DNA of 64,000 bases from Megaleporinus macrocephalus (GCA_021613375.1 CM038702.1:23915849-23979848); one strand, 5' to 3'. Shown: positions 1-12,091, numbered from the stretch's first letter. Program-made: numbers and translations. Notes: generated by a model not told the origin, from the letters alone.

Positions 1-438
1 TGCTCCCAACTTTGTGTGGACAGTTTGGGGACGGCCCCTTGCTGTTCCAACATGACTACACATCAGTGCACAAAGCAATGTCCATAAAGACATAGAGGAG
101 CAAGTTTGGTGTGAAAGAACTATGACTGGCCTGCACAAATTCCTCACCTAAACCTGATAGAACACTTTTGGGATGAATTAGAGCGGAGACTGCGAGCCAG
201 ACCTTCTCATCCAACATCAGTGTCTGACCTCACTAACGTGCTTTTGGAAGAATGGTCAAACATTCCCATAAACACATTCCTAAACCGTGTGGAAAGCCTT
301 CCTAGAAGAGTTGAAGCTGTTGTAGCTGCAAAGGGTGGGCCGACATCATATTAAACCCTATGGTTTAAGAATAGGATGTCACTTAAATTCATATGCGTGT
401 GAAGGCAGATGAGCAAATAGTTTTGACAATATAGTGTA
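1..438 (+). mobile_element. Tc1-like transposon, 3' end relic (family A)
   Basis: This is the 3' third of a Tc1/mariner element that runs off the left edge. The reading frame has two parts. The first encodes LFQHDYTSVHKAM, carrying the second catalytic Asp of the DDE triad, and then meets stop codons. A shifted frame from 151 to the stop at 352-354 encodes NLIEHFWDELERRL and ends AAKGGPTSY, the usual Tc1 C-terminus; the catalytic Glu codon is 160-162. The right terminal inverted repeat follows the stop and ends in TATAGTG at 436, next to a TA (437-438), the expected Tc1 target site. Stops and a frameshift show it is dead. The left half is outside the window. Confidence 0.9.
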
Positions 439-467
439 CATGATATTAACTATAGTTATGTGTGTTT

Positions 468-470
<3 letters not shown>

Positions 471-538
<68 letters not shown>
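471..538. repeat. (TG)n microsatellite
   Basis: An uninterrupted run of 34 TG units starts 33 bp after the end of the Tc1 relic. Open reading frames across it on either strand encode only Val-Cys or His-Thr runs and are not genes. Confidence 0.98.
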
Positions 539-539
<1 letters not shown>

Positions 540-1495
540 ACCAAGTTAATGTCATGTTGTGGGAACCAAAACCTGCATACACTCACACTGGGAAGGGCAT
601 CTCTTCCATGTGGAGACCCCTCAATGTAAATCATATTGTACGTAATGTGACTGAAACAAGTTAAAACAACTAACACTCTAAGCTAGTTCGCTTGTTAATA
701 TGTTAGTCATGTTGTTTGCTTAACTACAAAGCAGTTCAGGAAGAGGATGGATATCAGAACATGGCTTTATTAAAAATAAAACACAACAACATAAAGACAG
801 TAGCAGCTTATTTTACTGCTGATTTGGCATTTCAGGGTTAGGTACACTGAAGCTATTTGCATGGGGCTGTGTGGTGCTGTCCCTGGTACTGAATGGATTG
901 GAGGAACAAGAGACAAAACACATCCCTTCAGTTTAGCTGTGCTTGCATTTCATGGTGGTAAACAAAACTTTCAGCCCTAATTCTCCCTCTGTGGCTAAAA
1001 TCATTCAGATATTCTAGTCTATTATTCTGTCTTTTAGACCCCCTGTTCTGAGTACTCTGAATTCATAAATCACATGTGCAGCGACGGTCAGGTTTAATAT
1101 GGTTTTACCCCTGCTGTGAAATAAGTTTATCATTTGTTTTTTTCTTTTTCAATAAATTAAACATTTTGTTGCACTGTATAAATTGACTTGTCCCCTAGCC
1201 ATTTTTAACTGCCCCTCATTCATTTCATCCTGGCCCCAGGTCTATCTCACTGTCCAGGCCCTCATATAGTATGCACAGAATGCCGCTCTATGATTCTCAC
1301 TGATGATGACTGACTATATCTAGCTATACTTAACAGTCTTTAACAGACACAAGGCTGTTGCTCTAACCTAAAGAAGGGCATCCTTACTCCCAGATTTTAT
1401 GTGCTGTCCATCTGCATGCACCTAAATGCGGTATGTAACTAATAACACGTTTAAATGTGTATTAAATTTAAAAATAATAACATAAAAACTCCTGC
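539..1495. other. Unique sequence, no gene seen
   Basis: This is AT-rich sequence with many stops in all frames. I recognise no repeat family or RNA gene in it. Confidence 0.5.
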
Positions 1496-1499
1496 TATG

Positions 1500-1690
1500 A
1501 ACTGGCGGCCTGTCCAGGGTGTTTCCTGCCTTCCGTCCAATAAGCGATAGGACAGGTTCATCAGCCCCCGTGAACCAGGAGGATAAAGCCAATCCCTGGA
1601 GCCAATCCCAGCGTCATTGGGCAAAGGCGTGGTACACCATGGACAGTTCATCAGTTCATTGCATGGTCAACACTCACTCATGCAAGTGCT
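1500..1690. repeat. Two SINE-like tails in inverted orientation
   Basis: The left part (about 1500-1600, plus strand) carries the 'ACTGGCGGCCTGTCCAGGG' motif and a 'GGATAAAGC' tail. The right part (about 1590-1690, minus strand) is the reverse complement of a related tail containing 'CCATGGTGTACCACGCC' and 'GACGCTGGGATTGGCTCC'. The same tail occurs at 14.5-14.85, 40.8-40.96, 50.34-50.44 and 57.1-57.4 kb. The two copies abut tail to tail, so one probably inserted into or next to the other. The heads are missing. Confidence 0.7.
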
Positions 1691-1694
1691 GGAG

Positions 1695-3540
1695 GATAAA
1701 ATGTTTTGTTTATTTATGCATAAATTAATGAAAAAACAATGGCACATTATTAATGTCAGTTAACACATTATTGCAAATATAGCTCCTCGTAAACTGGTTT
1801 ATGATATTATATCGGCATCTTTCAATTAGTATGTAAAATACTTACATTTTAAAGTAAAATGTTAGTAAAAGATGGTAATACTATACAATCACTGTACTGC
1901 TATGCACATATATACTACACATTTCTCGTGATTGAAATATTCATTTTGGCCATGAATTTGTCTTCTTCCAACTTTAAAACGCTTCTGAGAAAAAAGGCTA
2001 CTTCACATTAAATGAATTATGTAGGAAATGATTGCTTGACATTTCTATGATAATGCCTCACCAGCTGCCCTGCTGGTTGTTAGAATCCAGCTCTGCAAAG
2101 TTGTGCTCCCCTCAGCTGCCTCCCTCAGCTCTGTTTAATGTCCTCCTTTTGGAAGGCACTGCCTATGATAAGCACCGGAAATTAAAATTACAATAAAAAT
2201 GCTACAAATGTTACAAGTTGTCATAACAAAAAATAAGACCACTTCTGTCAACATCTGCTTGTTTCTTAAAAAGGTATCAAAATCTTGATGAGGCATGTTC
2301 AAAAATTTGGCTAGCAATTCATGTCAAAAGCTAGAAAGAAGCTCATGCCAACGTTGGACTGTGATATAAAATAAGCCAATGTTAGCACTGTTCATTTAGC
2401 TGACTATATGTTAGCCAGCTAGCTATGTAGCTAAAAATGCTTCATGTCATAGCATAATATAAGTACAACATTGTGCAGCATGGTGTAAATGTAATAAGCT
2501 GTGTATTATTCTGAAGCATTTGTGTAGATGTTTCATTGCTTGTGTAATTTGATATTGCCTCAGCTTTAAAAGATTCAACTGGAGCCATCACACCATGTCT
2601 ACACTAAGTTGGGATACTACAGTATCACATGACAGGGGTCATAGGATTCGCTTTGAGTCTCAAATTTCTCAAATGTTCTATACAGAATTAATAACATTTG
2701 GATAATACAGTAATTTAATTAAGTCTAAAGACCAGCAGCCACAGTGTTAACTTCTTTGTCAACCATATTGAAACTAACACCACCTTTAAGATCGTTCAAG
2801 GACATGTAGCTAATGAATGGAAAAGTAAACACCACCTACTTCTGACAAGAAAACATGTTTGGCAGCAAACTAGAGAAATTATATAACAAATAAACAGAAG
2901 TAAAACAAGAGTTAACTCTGGCATTTAAAGGATAAAAAAGTTCAATGTCTCAGTGTTGTGGAGTGAAGGGTACTAGGTATTTCGTTGTTTGTTACAATAG
3001 TGGTTGACAGCACAACTTACTGGTGATATGTTGCCTCCTAGTGTTTGGTGTATGAGGTATGTGCCATGTTACAAATTACTACTTTAAAGTCTTTGGAGTG
3101 TTGCAATTGTTTATCTTTGGCTCTATCACAAGATTCCAGCTGATGCTATCCATGGCTAGGACTCCAATAAAGCATAACTGGCCTCACTGCCTCTTCCATT
3201 ACTCAACACAGTTCTAGGTAACATGGCTGCCTGTTAACTGGCATAACATAATTGGCAGTTATCATTTTCTTTAAGCCTGTTCAACTGTCCCAGGTACTCT
3301 GTATAGAATTCAGGACAGACAAATTAGCATTGTACATCTGACTCAGTCAGCTGAAGCAAATAACAGTTATTGCCTAGCAGGTACAATGTTTCACCTAAAA
3401 TGATTCCAGAATTTATTCATAAGCCTTCAGAGTTTTGGAAATCCTTACACTGGCTGTCCTGGCTCTGCTCAACCTGGTGAGAAGGCAGTGTAGAAGCAGA
3501 CCAGTGGGAGTAGGCATGTAGCTCTTTACCACCTTTTTTT
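1695..3540. other. Unique sequence, no gene seen
   Basis: This AT-rich stretch has stops in all frames. I identify no repeat family, RNA gene or exon. Confidence 0.5.
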
Positions 3541-3546
3541 CTCAAT

Positions 3547-4880
3547 TTGTGTTCTCTATGCACCAAAATGAAAAACCTGCGTCTGCTCATCAAAACCTAC
3601 CAGGACTTCTTGACCGCGTCTGTCCTCTGCTTCACAGAGACAAGGATTTCTGACCTGACCTTAGACAGCACTCTGCACCTACCCAACTTCCAGTGGTGCC
3701 GAGCAGGTAAAGAGATCAGAGCGCACTGGAGGAGGAGTCTGATTTTATGCCAGCAAATGCTGGTATTAAAGCATCATGGTCCTGTTCTCCTCATCTATAG
3801 TCACTTTTCATCAACTGCCCACAGTTTTGCTCTGTAAGAGTGTTTTCTTCTTTCATTATGGTCACTGTTTATATTCTGCAGAAAGCACGTCCAAGCGATG
3901 ATCGGATATTCTAGCACAAATCTGTCATGTTCAATCTGGAAAGGCCTCCAGGATATTATCAATTACTAGTTGAGGAAAACTGCTCCTGAACGAACGCCAG
4001 TTCATCAATGACCTGAATGAGTTTTACTGCAGTTTGAATGAACAACGGACAGTCAACTGTCTTTCCTTCCCAGTCTCTGCGCTCCTCCTCCACCCTAGCT
4101 CTCTTACTTCTGTTCCCCATTCATCTCACCATCAACAAGCAGGGCATTAACAGCCTCTTCGGTAGAGAAAATAAGAGAAACATCTTCAACAAATCACTAG
4201 AATTTTGCCCTGTTTCCAAACATTTCATAACTTCTACCACCATCCTAAATAAATACTGCTGGACTGTTTGACAAGGTTGTGTGGTCTGACCCCTTCTCTT
4301 CAGTCTCTATACCAACAACGGTGTCTTAAAATAAGTTAATGTGAAGTTTGTAGATGACAGCACCATGGTGGGACTCGCAATCACAATGTTCGTGCTGCTG
4401 AACACACAAAAGACGGAAGATGGGTATAGACCTCATGCGCAACCCCCACTTCCTACCACCCCTCAACATCAACGACTCTGTGATTATCTGCTATGGAGTT
4501 ACTCAAGTGGAGGTGGGAAAGGAACATGGCCTCCAGAGGCAAGAGAGTACAGCTGAAAAAAATTACGTACCCTAAATTACATAGTCGAATGATTCAGCTC
4601 TGTGCAACGATCAGTGAGTCCCTCCTCACATCATCCAAATCCATTTGGTTTGGTATCTCCTCCACACAAGAGCGAGCCAGACTCCAGCCCATACCCAGGA
4701 CAGCAAAGAAGATTGGATGTGACCGCTCTTATCCTGATCTTCACCTCTTCCAGCAACTTCTCTCTGGCAAAAGATTAATTAAAACCAGCAAACCTACACA
4801 CACGGACAGCTTTTTCTCCAGAGCAAAAAACATAGGGGACACCTGTTTTTTGAAAGTTTGTAAGTATAGAACATACTTAC
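3547..4880 (+). mobile_element. Decayed L2/CR1-like non-LTR retrotransposon (LINE)
   Basis: The coding blocks of a LINE ORF2 are in the right order but broken by stops and frameshifts. The 3547-3837 block (CTKMKNLRLLIKTYQDF, then VLCFTETRISDLTLDS) resembles the N-terminal part of an apurinic-type endonuclease. The 3935-4036 block has WKGLQDIINY and a LNDLNEF-like linker. The 4120-4260 block has INKQGINSLFGREN and IFNKSLEFCPVS, the start of the reverse transcriptase. The 4270-4370 block has GCVV-PLLFSLYTNN and then FVDD (4347-4358), matching the F/YADD active-site box with Ala replaced by Val. The 4493-4850 block has SIWFGIS, LQPIPRTAKKIG and HLFQQLLSGKR, the C-terminal region of L2-type proteins. 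Length is far below a full 3-5 kb element, with internal deletions. Clade assignment is from recalled family motifs. Confidence 0.82.
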
Positions 4881-4885
4881 AAATT

Positions 4886-5745
4886 TAGAGTGAAAATGAA
4901 GAAACAAGCATTACTCAAACGTTTGGGCACTTCAATAGGCTTTCAGTTAAATTTTTACCAAGGTCTCAGGTTTTAATTACATTGTTAGGTTTGGCATTAG
5001 CAAATTAGGAAATGCCAAGTGATGCAAATTTCAAAGCTTTCAAAAAGCTACTTTCACTCCTCAAACCCTGACCTTACAATTAGCAGCCATGGGTTCTTCT
5101 GAGCAGCTGCCTAGCAATCTGAAAAGTAAAATAATTTAAGCATGCAGGGCAGAAGATGGCTGTTAGAAGTTTGCAATATAACAAAGCCATGGTAGTTAAC
5201 AGAAACAGTGGAGGTCAAGAACATTTTTTAGGAGAACTGCTCATAGCCCACACTGGAGGCAAACATCACACTGAAGATGAAAAAAAAGCTGAAGATGAAA
5301 AAAGGCTTGGTTCCACAACAAGGTAATGATCCTAAACACACTTCAAAATTCACAATGGAGTACTCCTAAAGGTGCACACTGAAGGTTTTGCAGCAGTCCC
5401 CTGACTTCATTTAAAATCTGTGGATGAACTTGGAAAGTGGGATGCATGCAAGACAGCAAAGAATCTCTCTCAAGGAAGAATAGATTAAAAAAAAAAAAAC
5501 CTAAACATAAACTGAACAACTCTTGTCTGGTGTCTAATAACACCAAAGATGGTGTTATTAAGTACTGATCAAGCAGGGTGCCCAAACTTTTGCTTTGGGC
5601 CCTTTTCCTTTTTTGTTATTTTGAAACCAGAATAGATAGTAATAAAAAGTTATCCTGATCTTTAACTTTATAGGTTTTGAAAATCAGGTCATCTAACTGT
5701 TCACAGTAACAGACATTTTGACCAGGGGTGCCCAAAGTTTTGCCT
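4886..5745 (+). mobile_element. Tc1-like transposon, internally deleted (family B)
   Basis: The 5' part has the inner repeat 'CAAACGTTTGGGCAC' at about 4917 and a start codon at about 5089 for MGSSEQLPSNLKSKII, followed by a stop. Most of the DNA-binding and first catalytic regions are deleted. The coding match resumes at about 5276 (KKAEDEKRLVPQQ-like) with 'AATGATCCTAAACACAC' encoding NDPKH. At the third catalytic position PDFI is followed by TAA (5412-5414), where a Glu codon is expected. The 3' end has two copies of a 'GGGTGCCCAAACTTTTGC' repeat (5578-5593 and 5723-5743), the usual inner and outer repeats of this family. The left outer repeat is missing; the LINE relic abuts there. It cannot encode an active enzyme. 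Confidence 0.85.
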
Positions 5746-6011
5746 GCAACTTAATCAGCTCCCAAACATTCACTGACTCAGAGAACTGCTTCCAGACGTC
5801 ACTTCTCTGTCTGAATGTTTTATTTATCACTGCCTTAATTTGATTCCTTCTCTTTCTACACTGGCTGGGAGGAGATTAGAGGAAGAGCGGAGAAGGAGAT
5901 GGAGCAAAATATGGAGGAAGAGGGGTAAAAGAGGAAACAGGAAAGAAGAAGACAGCAGCCCTGTTTAGAGTGCGGATGATGAAAGGTTAAAAAGTCTGAT
6001 AGATCCCTCTT

Positions 6012-6029
6012 TGTGTGTGTGTTTGTGTT

Positions 6030-6073
<44 letters not shown>
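6012..6073. repeat. (GT)n microsatellite, interrupted
   Basis: GT units are interrupted near the left end by three TTT-containing steps and then run cleanly for about 36 bp. Confidence 0.95.
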
Positions 6074-6076
<3 letters not shown>

Positions 6077-6178
6077 CAGTGCTAATAACACCATGCTCTT
6101 TTGAAGAAGCACAAAAGCGTTCATTCATCCCTACAAGCTCTCAGTGCAGAGCAGGTCTGTTGATGTCAGCCATTAAAC

Positions 6179-6225
6179 AGAGAGAGAGAGAGAGAGAGAG
6201 AGATGAGACAGAGAAAGAGAGAGAG

Positions 6226-6280
<55 letters not shown>

Positions 6281-7440
6281 GGGGGATAGAGACTGAAAGA
6301 GTGAGAGACAGAGAGAGGGCAAGTGAGAAAAAGAGTAAAAAGTAGACAGACAGAGAGGAAGGAGTGGAACAGAGAGAGATAGGATAAAAAGAGGGAGAAA
6401 AATGGAGGAGATAAAGAAGATAGTGAAATAGGGGGATAAAGAGGGAACGCCTGAAAGCAACAGAGGAGAAAAAAGTGAAAGAGAAAGGAAAGTGGAGATA
6501 GATGAAGGGAAGAAAGGAGGGAGAAAAAAAATAGAGGAGAGAGTGAATAAGGCAGAAAGAGAGGAGGAAATAGAGGGATGAAGGGAGAGAGGGGATAACA
6601 GAGAATTGAAATTAGACCATGATATAGGGAGTACAAGAACAACAGGATGAGAGAGAAGAAAAAAGAAACAAACAGAAGAGAACAAGGAGTGAGCAGAGGA
6701 GTAAAAAGAGTGAAAGAGAAAGAAAGATGAATGTAAATGAAAGAGAGCGTGAGAGTGTAAGAGACTTTCAAAAGAAAATAGTTGGAGATGGGCAGAGAGA
6801 AAGAAGGAAGAGAGAGTAGAGAGACAAAGAAGGAGAGTGTGACAAAATAGTGAAAGAAAAAATAAAGATGGAGAGAGAGAACAGAGGAAAGAGGAGGAGA
6901 AACAAGAGACAAGACATGCACAAATGCATAAAGAAAGAGGGAGGGGTACAGAAAGTCTAGGACAGGATAGAGAGAGTGAAAGAAGGAGGGAGGGAGAAAA
7001 ATCAGGAGAGGAGATAAAGGAGAATTGAAATTAGACCATGATAGAGGGAGTACAAGAACAACATTATCAGAAAGAAGAAAAAAGAAACATGAAGAGAAAC
7101 AGAAAGACAAAAAGAAAAAGAAAAAGGAGCGAGCAAAGGAGTAAAAAGAGTGAAAGAGAAAGAAAGATGAATGTAAATGAAAGAGAGCGTGAGACGGAGT
7201 GTATGAGACACATGAAAAAAATAGTTGGAGATGGGCAGAAAGAAAGAAGAGATAGTAGAGAGACAAAGAAGGAGAGTATGACAAAAAAGTGAAAGAAAAA
7301 ATAAAGATGGAGAGAGAACAGATGAAGAGGAGGAGAAACGAGAGACAAGACATGCACAAATACATGAAGAAAGAGGGAGGGGTAGAGAAAGTCTAGAACA
7401 AGAGAGAGTGAAAGAAGGAGGGAGAGAAGGGGCAGAGGTA
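6179..7440. repeat. Purine-rich GA/GGA tract
   Basis: About 1.26 kb is almost all A and G on the plus strand. It starts with (GA)n at 6179-6270 and then becomes degenerate. The complementary strand stays open for up to 399 codons, but its translation is nearly all Ser, Leu and Phe, as expected of a polypyrimidine strand, so it is not a gene. A long asymmetric tract like this can form H-DNA (triplex) in vitro. It contains the tandem duplication listed next. Confidence 0.95.
6588..7437. repeat. Tandem duplication of a ~419-bp purine-rich unit
   Basis: The segment beginning 'GAGAATTGAAATTAGACC' at 6601 recurs at 7020, an offset of 419 bp. The two copies stay aligned to 'AAGACATGCACAAAT' (about 6912 and 7350) and 'GAGGGAGGGG'. 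They differ by scattered substitutions and small purine-unit indels, so the duplication is not recent. The non-purine landmarks (TTAGACCATGAT, GATGTAAATG-like, GACATGCACAAAT) rule out chance low-complexity similarity. Confidence 0.92.
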
Positions 7441-9030
7441 GATGGAGAGACACATTTGTCATTTCTTATTTTTCATTTTGTCTGTCTGTAGTCTGGAATG
7501 CTTTTTCATTTTGTAGTTCTATTATTCTTTTATTATTGTATTCCTTTTCAGTCTAAGTGACTGCTGTAAACAGACCATTAGAAGGAGATTGTACACTATG
7601 AGAGAAAAAAACGTTACTGTTTCATCCTCTTCTCTTTTCGCTAATACACCGTCCTGTCTGTCAGAGAGTCAATTGCCTATTTTCTCAAGCTCAGCACATT
7701 GACTCAAACAAACTAATTACCTTGTTTGTTTATGTGTGTCGGCGTGTGTGTGCGTGAGTGTGTGTGAGTGCGCTGTAAGTGCTGATATTTGTCCCTGTTG
7801 TAACTAATGTCATGCAATTTTTGCAATCTTTAGTGTACATTAGTTAGGCCTAATGAGGCACCTGCATTATACCACATACAACCGCTCTCAGCTATATATG
7901 TGTGTTTCGAGTCTCGGTATAGAAGATAATTAACTGTGTAATTAAGACATTAAAAATACCAATAAGCACTGAGAGGACAAATATAATACAACTTCCAGCC
8001 AGTCAGCTAACCAGCTAAATGAACCAGTGTTTCAAATGATGGTGTTCTCAGTTGAAATCAATACAGAGTCTTTTTTTTTACATTATTTAAACAGACTTGT
8101 AATTGCTTGTGATAGATTAGAGATACTTATATAATGCTGTCTATGCTAAGTTTGAAACTATTGATAAGCATTTACTGAAGAAGTGTCTTATGATTAGGCA
8201 TCTTCTTCAAATTGTAATTGTAGGTAACACCCCAGGATAGGGGGACATTGCAATCCTCTTATAATGTTCATTTAGACAATGTTCAATAAGTCTTATCAGA
8301 CTCAATGAATAGAAATCTATAGTCACAGCCCCGACAGACATAGTACAATACTCAGTTCTACCAGTCCAGTCTCATGGGGGTCAAGTAAGCTTACTCACCA
8401 CGTTTCCTGTGCCTCAGGCTCCAGAGTGTTGGCCTACTGCAGCACCATTTAAGGTGGCAAATGGGCTGACTTAAGGTTAATGCGGTCAGTAGGAGTCAGT
8501 ATTACTTTTTGTCCAATTGATTTGTGGTGCAAAAATCTTACATTAAGTAGACAGCAGTAATGTTAATGTTGGGAGGGTCGAGAGGAGCGGTGGAGTTGGA
8601 TGTGTGTTCCTAGGTTAGACATGAGGAGTTCCTTAATAAATAAAAAACACTTACAAATGAGCTGTTTCTCAATACTTCTGTATGTTTTCATTTGTTTTCT
8701 GACGCATGGGGGAGAAGGTAGTTGAAAAAGGTAATCATTATATCTGCTGCCTCCATACCAGCTAATCTTTCAGTGACAAATCGCTCTTCATAACATCAGG
8801 ATCACGTCTAACATGCGCTGTGATTATGTGTTTGTTGAACTAGTGCAGTAGATTTTGAATGACGTAAGTGAAAATGGCCTATTCTGTAAGTAATAACATA
8901 AATGCTAATAATTAGCACTGTCACCATAGCAAACCCTGCAAAGAAATAATTCTGAAAATAGTTAACCATACATTTGATGATGTAACAGGGCTAAACTGTT
9001 GTTGCCGTCAGTTGTAAGTACCAGATGAGC
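7441..9030. other. Mostly unique AT-rich sequence
   Basis: No gene is seen. 7620-7740 is a well-mixed, non-repetitive stretch with homeodomain-type TAATTA cores next to a short irregular GT run (7735-7775), and could be conserved non-coding DNA. The remainder is ordinary AT-rich sequence. Confidence 0.4.
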
Positions 9031-9034
9031 ACAC

Positions 9035-9225
9035 CCTGGAGTGGTCATTCTCAATCCTGCTAGAGGACCCCCAAGCTTGCACCTTTTTGTGTCTTCCTGG
9101 TAAAACACACCCACTTCAACTCAAGAAGTGTATTAGTTGGATTAGGTGCATTGAGAGATGAGGAAACAGTAAACTGTGCAGGGCATGGGGGTCCTTCAGG
9201 ACAGGGGTTGGTACCCAGACTTCAG
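9035..9225. repeat. Short foldback repeat
   Basis: 'CTAGAGGACCCCC' at 9060-9072 is mirrored by 'GGGGGTCCTTCAG' at 9187-9199, with weaker complementarity outside. The composition ('GGTCCT..AGGA', 'AACACACCCACTTCAACTC') resembles short high-copy DNA-transposon-derived repeats of teleosts, but I cannot name the family. Confidence 0.5.
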
Positions 9226-9945
9226 CAAATACCAAAAACCATATTAGTAGAAATTTCGGTGCTGATGGTCAAGGGAAAAAGCACAGATCCAGTATTCCAG
9301 TGGCAGAGGTAACCATGTGCAGTAGAAAAGCACCCCAGGATAAGACGTGTTGAGCTTTATGTAGAATTAGTTGGTCATTTGTTTTTAAGGTGTTTAATAG
9401 GAAGCTAAAAAAAAACACCAAACTAGTGCTTTGCTAAACAATCAAGCGCATTTATTTAGAGCTAATTGGTGATTTACGATAGAGGTATTGACAGGCATGT
9501 AATGGAAACATTGATCTTGTGCTTGTCTTTAGAAAGAGGAGTCAGTTTGACTTTTTTACCCATTTACTGCAGATGTATTGATAAGAATGAAAAAATACAC
9601 ATCTCTGGTGCTTTGAGAGGAAACAGTAAGCAATTGAAACACAGTGTAACTGATTAGATATTATTCAGCAGCAAACTTAATGGAAAAGTGTACCTGTAAA
9701 ATCTGGTCATTATTCATTAACAGAGTTATTCTCTACGCAGGGGAGGGTTTTTTATTTACTACTCTGTCTGGACAAAAAAAAGCTGCATTTTCAATGTAAA
9801 TAAGAAAATTCTTAAGAGCGTTTTATTGGATTATTACTGCATAGATTAAACTGTTCCAGCTGGCAACAATTCTTTTAACCCTACCTAATGCAGTGAGCAG
9901 CTTCTCATTTCTTCGACAACTACATGGGAAGATGTATCCTGCAGT
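9226..9945. other. Unique sequence, no gene seen
   Basis: AT-rich. A 63-codon open frame at 9466-9657 has no recognisable motif and is likely chance. Confidence 0.45.
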
Positions 9946-9949
9946 CATG

Positions 9950-10845
9950 GAAAAAAGTTACTGCGTTTCAGAAGAGTCAAAGTATTGGTCTGCATCAAGC
10001 TAGAAAAACCCAGGAGATTCAAAAATGACTGGAACTGTCCTAAACATTAATACAAGCTGGAAGGAGAGTAGTGAACCATCAATCAACACAATTCCTGAAT
10101 GGCTGTAATTAGAGATCCCTTAAACCTGTGTCAAACAGAAAAAACAAAAATTGGCAGGAAAACTCACAGCTGCATTCATTAATGAAAGTAAGAGCATTGC
10201 ACATGCACAATGCAAGAAAAACTCACATGATTGGGACTAAACAGCGGCATATTTGTAAAAACCCACCTGTTAGTTGGAAAAAATTGGAAAATTGGAAAAA
10301 AGCCTTCATTTTGCTAGATAGCATAAGGATTTGACTCTGGAGTGACAGAAACAGGTCATATGGTCTGATGAGTCCAGATTGACTCTATTCCAGGGTCAAC
10401 AGGGCACATCAGGGTAGGAGGGGAAGCACATTAAGTGATGCAGCCATCATGCATAGTGCCCACTGTATAAGCCCCTGTAGGCAGTGTTATGATCTGAGGG
10501 TATCTCAGATCTGGTCAGCAACATTGTGTGGCAGTAAAATGAAGTCATCTACCTGAATGTACTGAGTGAGCAGGTCATTCTGCCAGTGAATATTTTTCTT
10601 CCATGATATTCCAGGATCACGCCGCTGAGATTTCATAACTCTATTGAAAGTCTTTAACATGTGCTGGAGAAGACTTTATGGAGTGGTGTGACTGTCCTCT
10701 TGTCAATACAAGACCTTATTCTAAGACTAATGCAATTTTAGATGGTAATAAATGTTGCATAAGGTTGTCGAAACATTGCCATTGTGAATGTGATCAAAGC
10801 TAAAGGTGGTTCAAGGAAATATTAGAGTGTGTGACTTTTTTTGGA
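9950..10845 (+). mobile_element. Tc1-like transposon relic (family C)
   Basis: The fragmented match runs in order along a Tc1 transposase. It has 'AAGTATTGGTCTGCATCAAG' (paired-like N-terminus), 'GAAAGTAAGAGCATT', 'ATGGTCTGATGAGTCCAG' (WSDES, first catalytic Asp, near 10360), 'GGCAGTGTTATGATCTGAGGG' (glycine box GGSVMI) and a C-terminal 'AAAGCTAAAGGTGGTTC' (KAKGG) followed by a TATTAGAG stop context near 10830. The segment that should hold the second Asp and the Glu is largely deleted around 10610-10670. Many stops are present. Terminal repeats are not clear. Confidence 0.82.
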
Positions 10846-10943
10846 GGAAATTATAAGGAAATTATAAAGCCCCTATAATGAAGTGATAACATCTGTACAT
10901 TTTTGTGGAGCCTTTTAACTGCAAGTAAAGCCATATCTAAATA

Positions 10944-10957
10944 TACTACTACTACTA

Positions 10958-10997
<40 letters not shown>

Positions 10998-11031
10998 AAC
11001 AACTAATAATAGCAATAACAACAACAACAAC

Positions 11032-11079
<48 letters not shown>
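10944..11079. repeat. Compound triplet microsatellite (TAC)n-(AAC)n-(AAT)n
   Basis: Three successive triplet arrays: TAC to about 10996, AAC/AGC mixed to about 11031, then AAT to 11079. Each can arise from the previous one by one base change. Open frames across it give poly-Thr/Asn or poly-Leu/Val and are not genes. Confidence 0.97.
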
Positions 11080-11099
11080 TCCCAAAATAGCCACAATCT

Positions 11100-12010
11100 T
11101 AAATCTGGAAATGTATGTGCATGTATGTAAGTATCTATATTCAAATAGCCTCTGTGTACTTACACACCTTCTTTCCCAGCATCTGGCGGTCCTTTCCTCC
11201 ATTTTTTCACTCCTCCACACTCTCTATCAGTCCTTCAGGGATGTGGTGGCAGGCCCATTGTTGCACTGTGACAAGTCGAATTTTTAACTTTGCAGCTGAG
11301 AAGGATCAAGTGGCAGTTTTACCCCCCCCCCCATTTTACCCCCTCTTCATACCCCTATCTCACTTTTTCTGTCTCTCCTTCTCTCTCTTGACATGCTCAG
11401 CCAGGGCCTATTCACCTGCAGAGACACTTTCTCTCTCTTCTTTGCACCAACATCTCTCTATCTTTCACCAATCCTTTGTCCTGATCTCTCTGAGTCTCTC
11501 TCTCTCCCTATCTGCATCTATCTCCTTCTAAAACCTTCTCTCGGCTTTCACTCTCTCTTCTAATTGGAAAGAGAAAGTTTTTTTTCTGAGTTTGTCTGCT
11601 TTGCCTGCTGAAGACAGAGCATGAATAGAGACCATGTTGAATGGGTGTTGTTGATGCATAGCATACTATAAGGTATTCATATGTTGTATAAAAGAAAATG
11701 TCTGTTGGTTTGAATCTGTTGTTCATTTCTTGTTTTTTGTAGATTTATACCGAACTTTCAGCTCTACAGTGTTTAAAAACAAAAAGATACCTGAGCTCTG
11801 TTTGGGGTTCTTTATCTTGCTACACTGGCAAAACCCTTTAGAGATCCTCCAGGAAAACTTTTGAGAAGAGCAGTTCTCTGAGGAAGATAAGTAACGAGTC
11901 TCCTTGAGAATGCATCTTATCCTGCATTGTCTGAAGCCCCTTTAGATGTTAAGCTCTTTGGGTCTTCTAACTATTACTAAGCACAGTAAACCGCAATTGA
12001 AATAATATCA
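11100..12010. other. Unique sequence with a pyrimidine-rich patch
   Basis: 11330-11560 is CT-rich (short CTCTCT and CCCC runs). I see no gene or known repeat family elsewhere. Confidence 0.45.
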
Positions 12011-12013
12011 GAA

Positions 12014-12059
12014 TTTGTGTGTGTATGTGTGTGTGTGTGTGTGTTGGGGGGGGGGGGGG
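12014..12059. repeat. (GT)n followed by a G run
   Basis: GT units (12015-12045) pass directly into a run of about 14 G residues. A G-run of this length can form quadruplexes and is prone to sequencing error. Confidence 0.9.
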
Positions 12060-12091
12060 TAGGTTTATGTTACATTTTTTCCCTAAACTAC

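Noticed and set aside
3547..3837. A host gene exon
   Set aside because: The peptide matches a LINE endonuclease segment and is followed in order by other LINE domains.
6166..7365. 399-codon minus-strand open frame
   Set aside because: Lies wholly in a purine tract; the translation is Ser/Leu/Phe low complexity with no domain. Polypyrimidine strands rarely contain stop codons.
10851..11220. Poly-Leu/Val and poly-Ile/Ser open frames
   Set aside because: Translation of triplet microsatellites.
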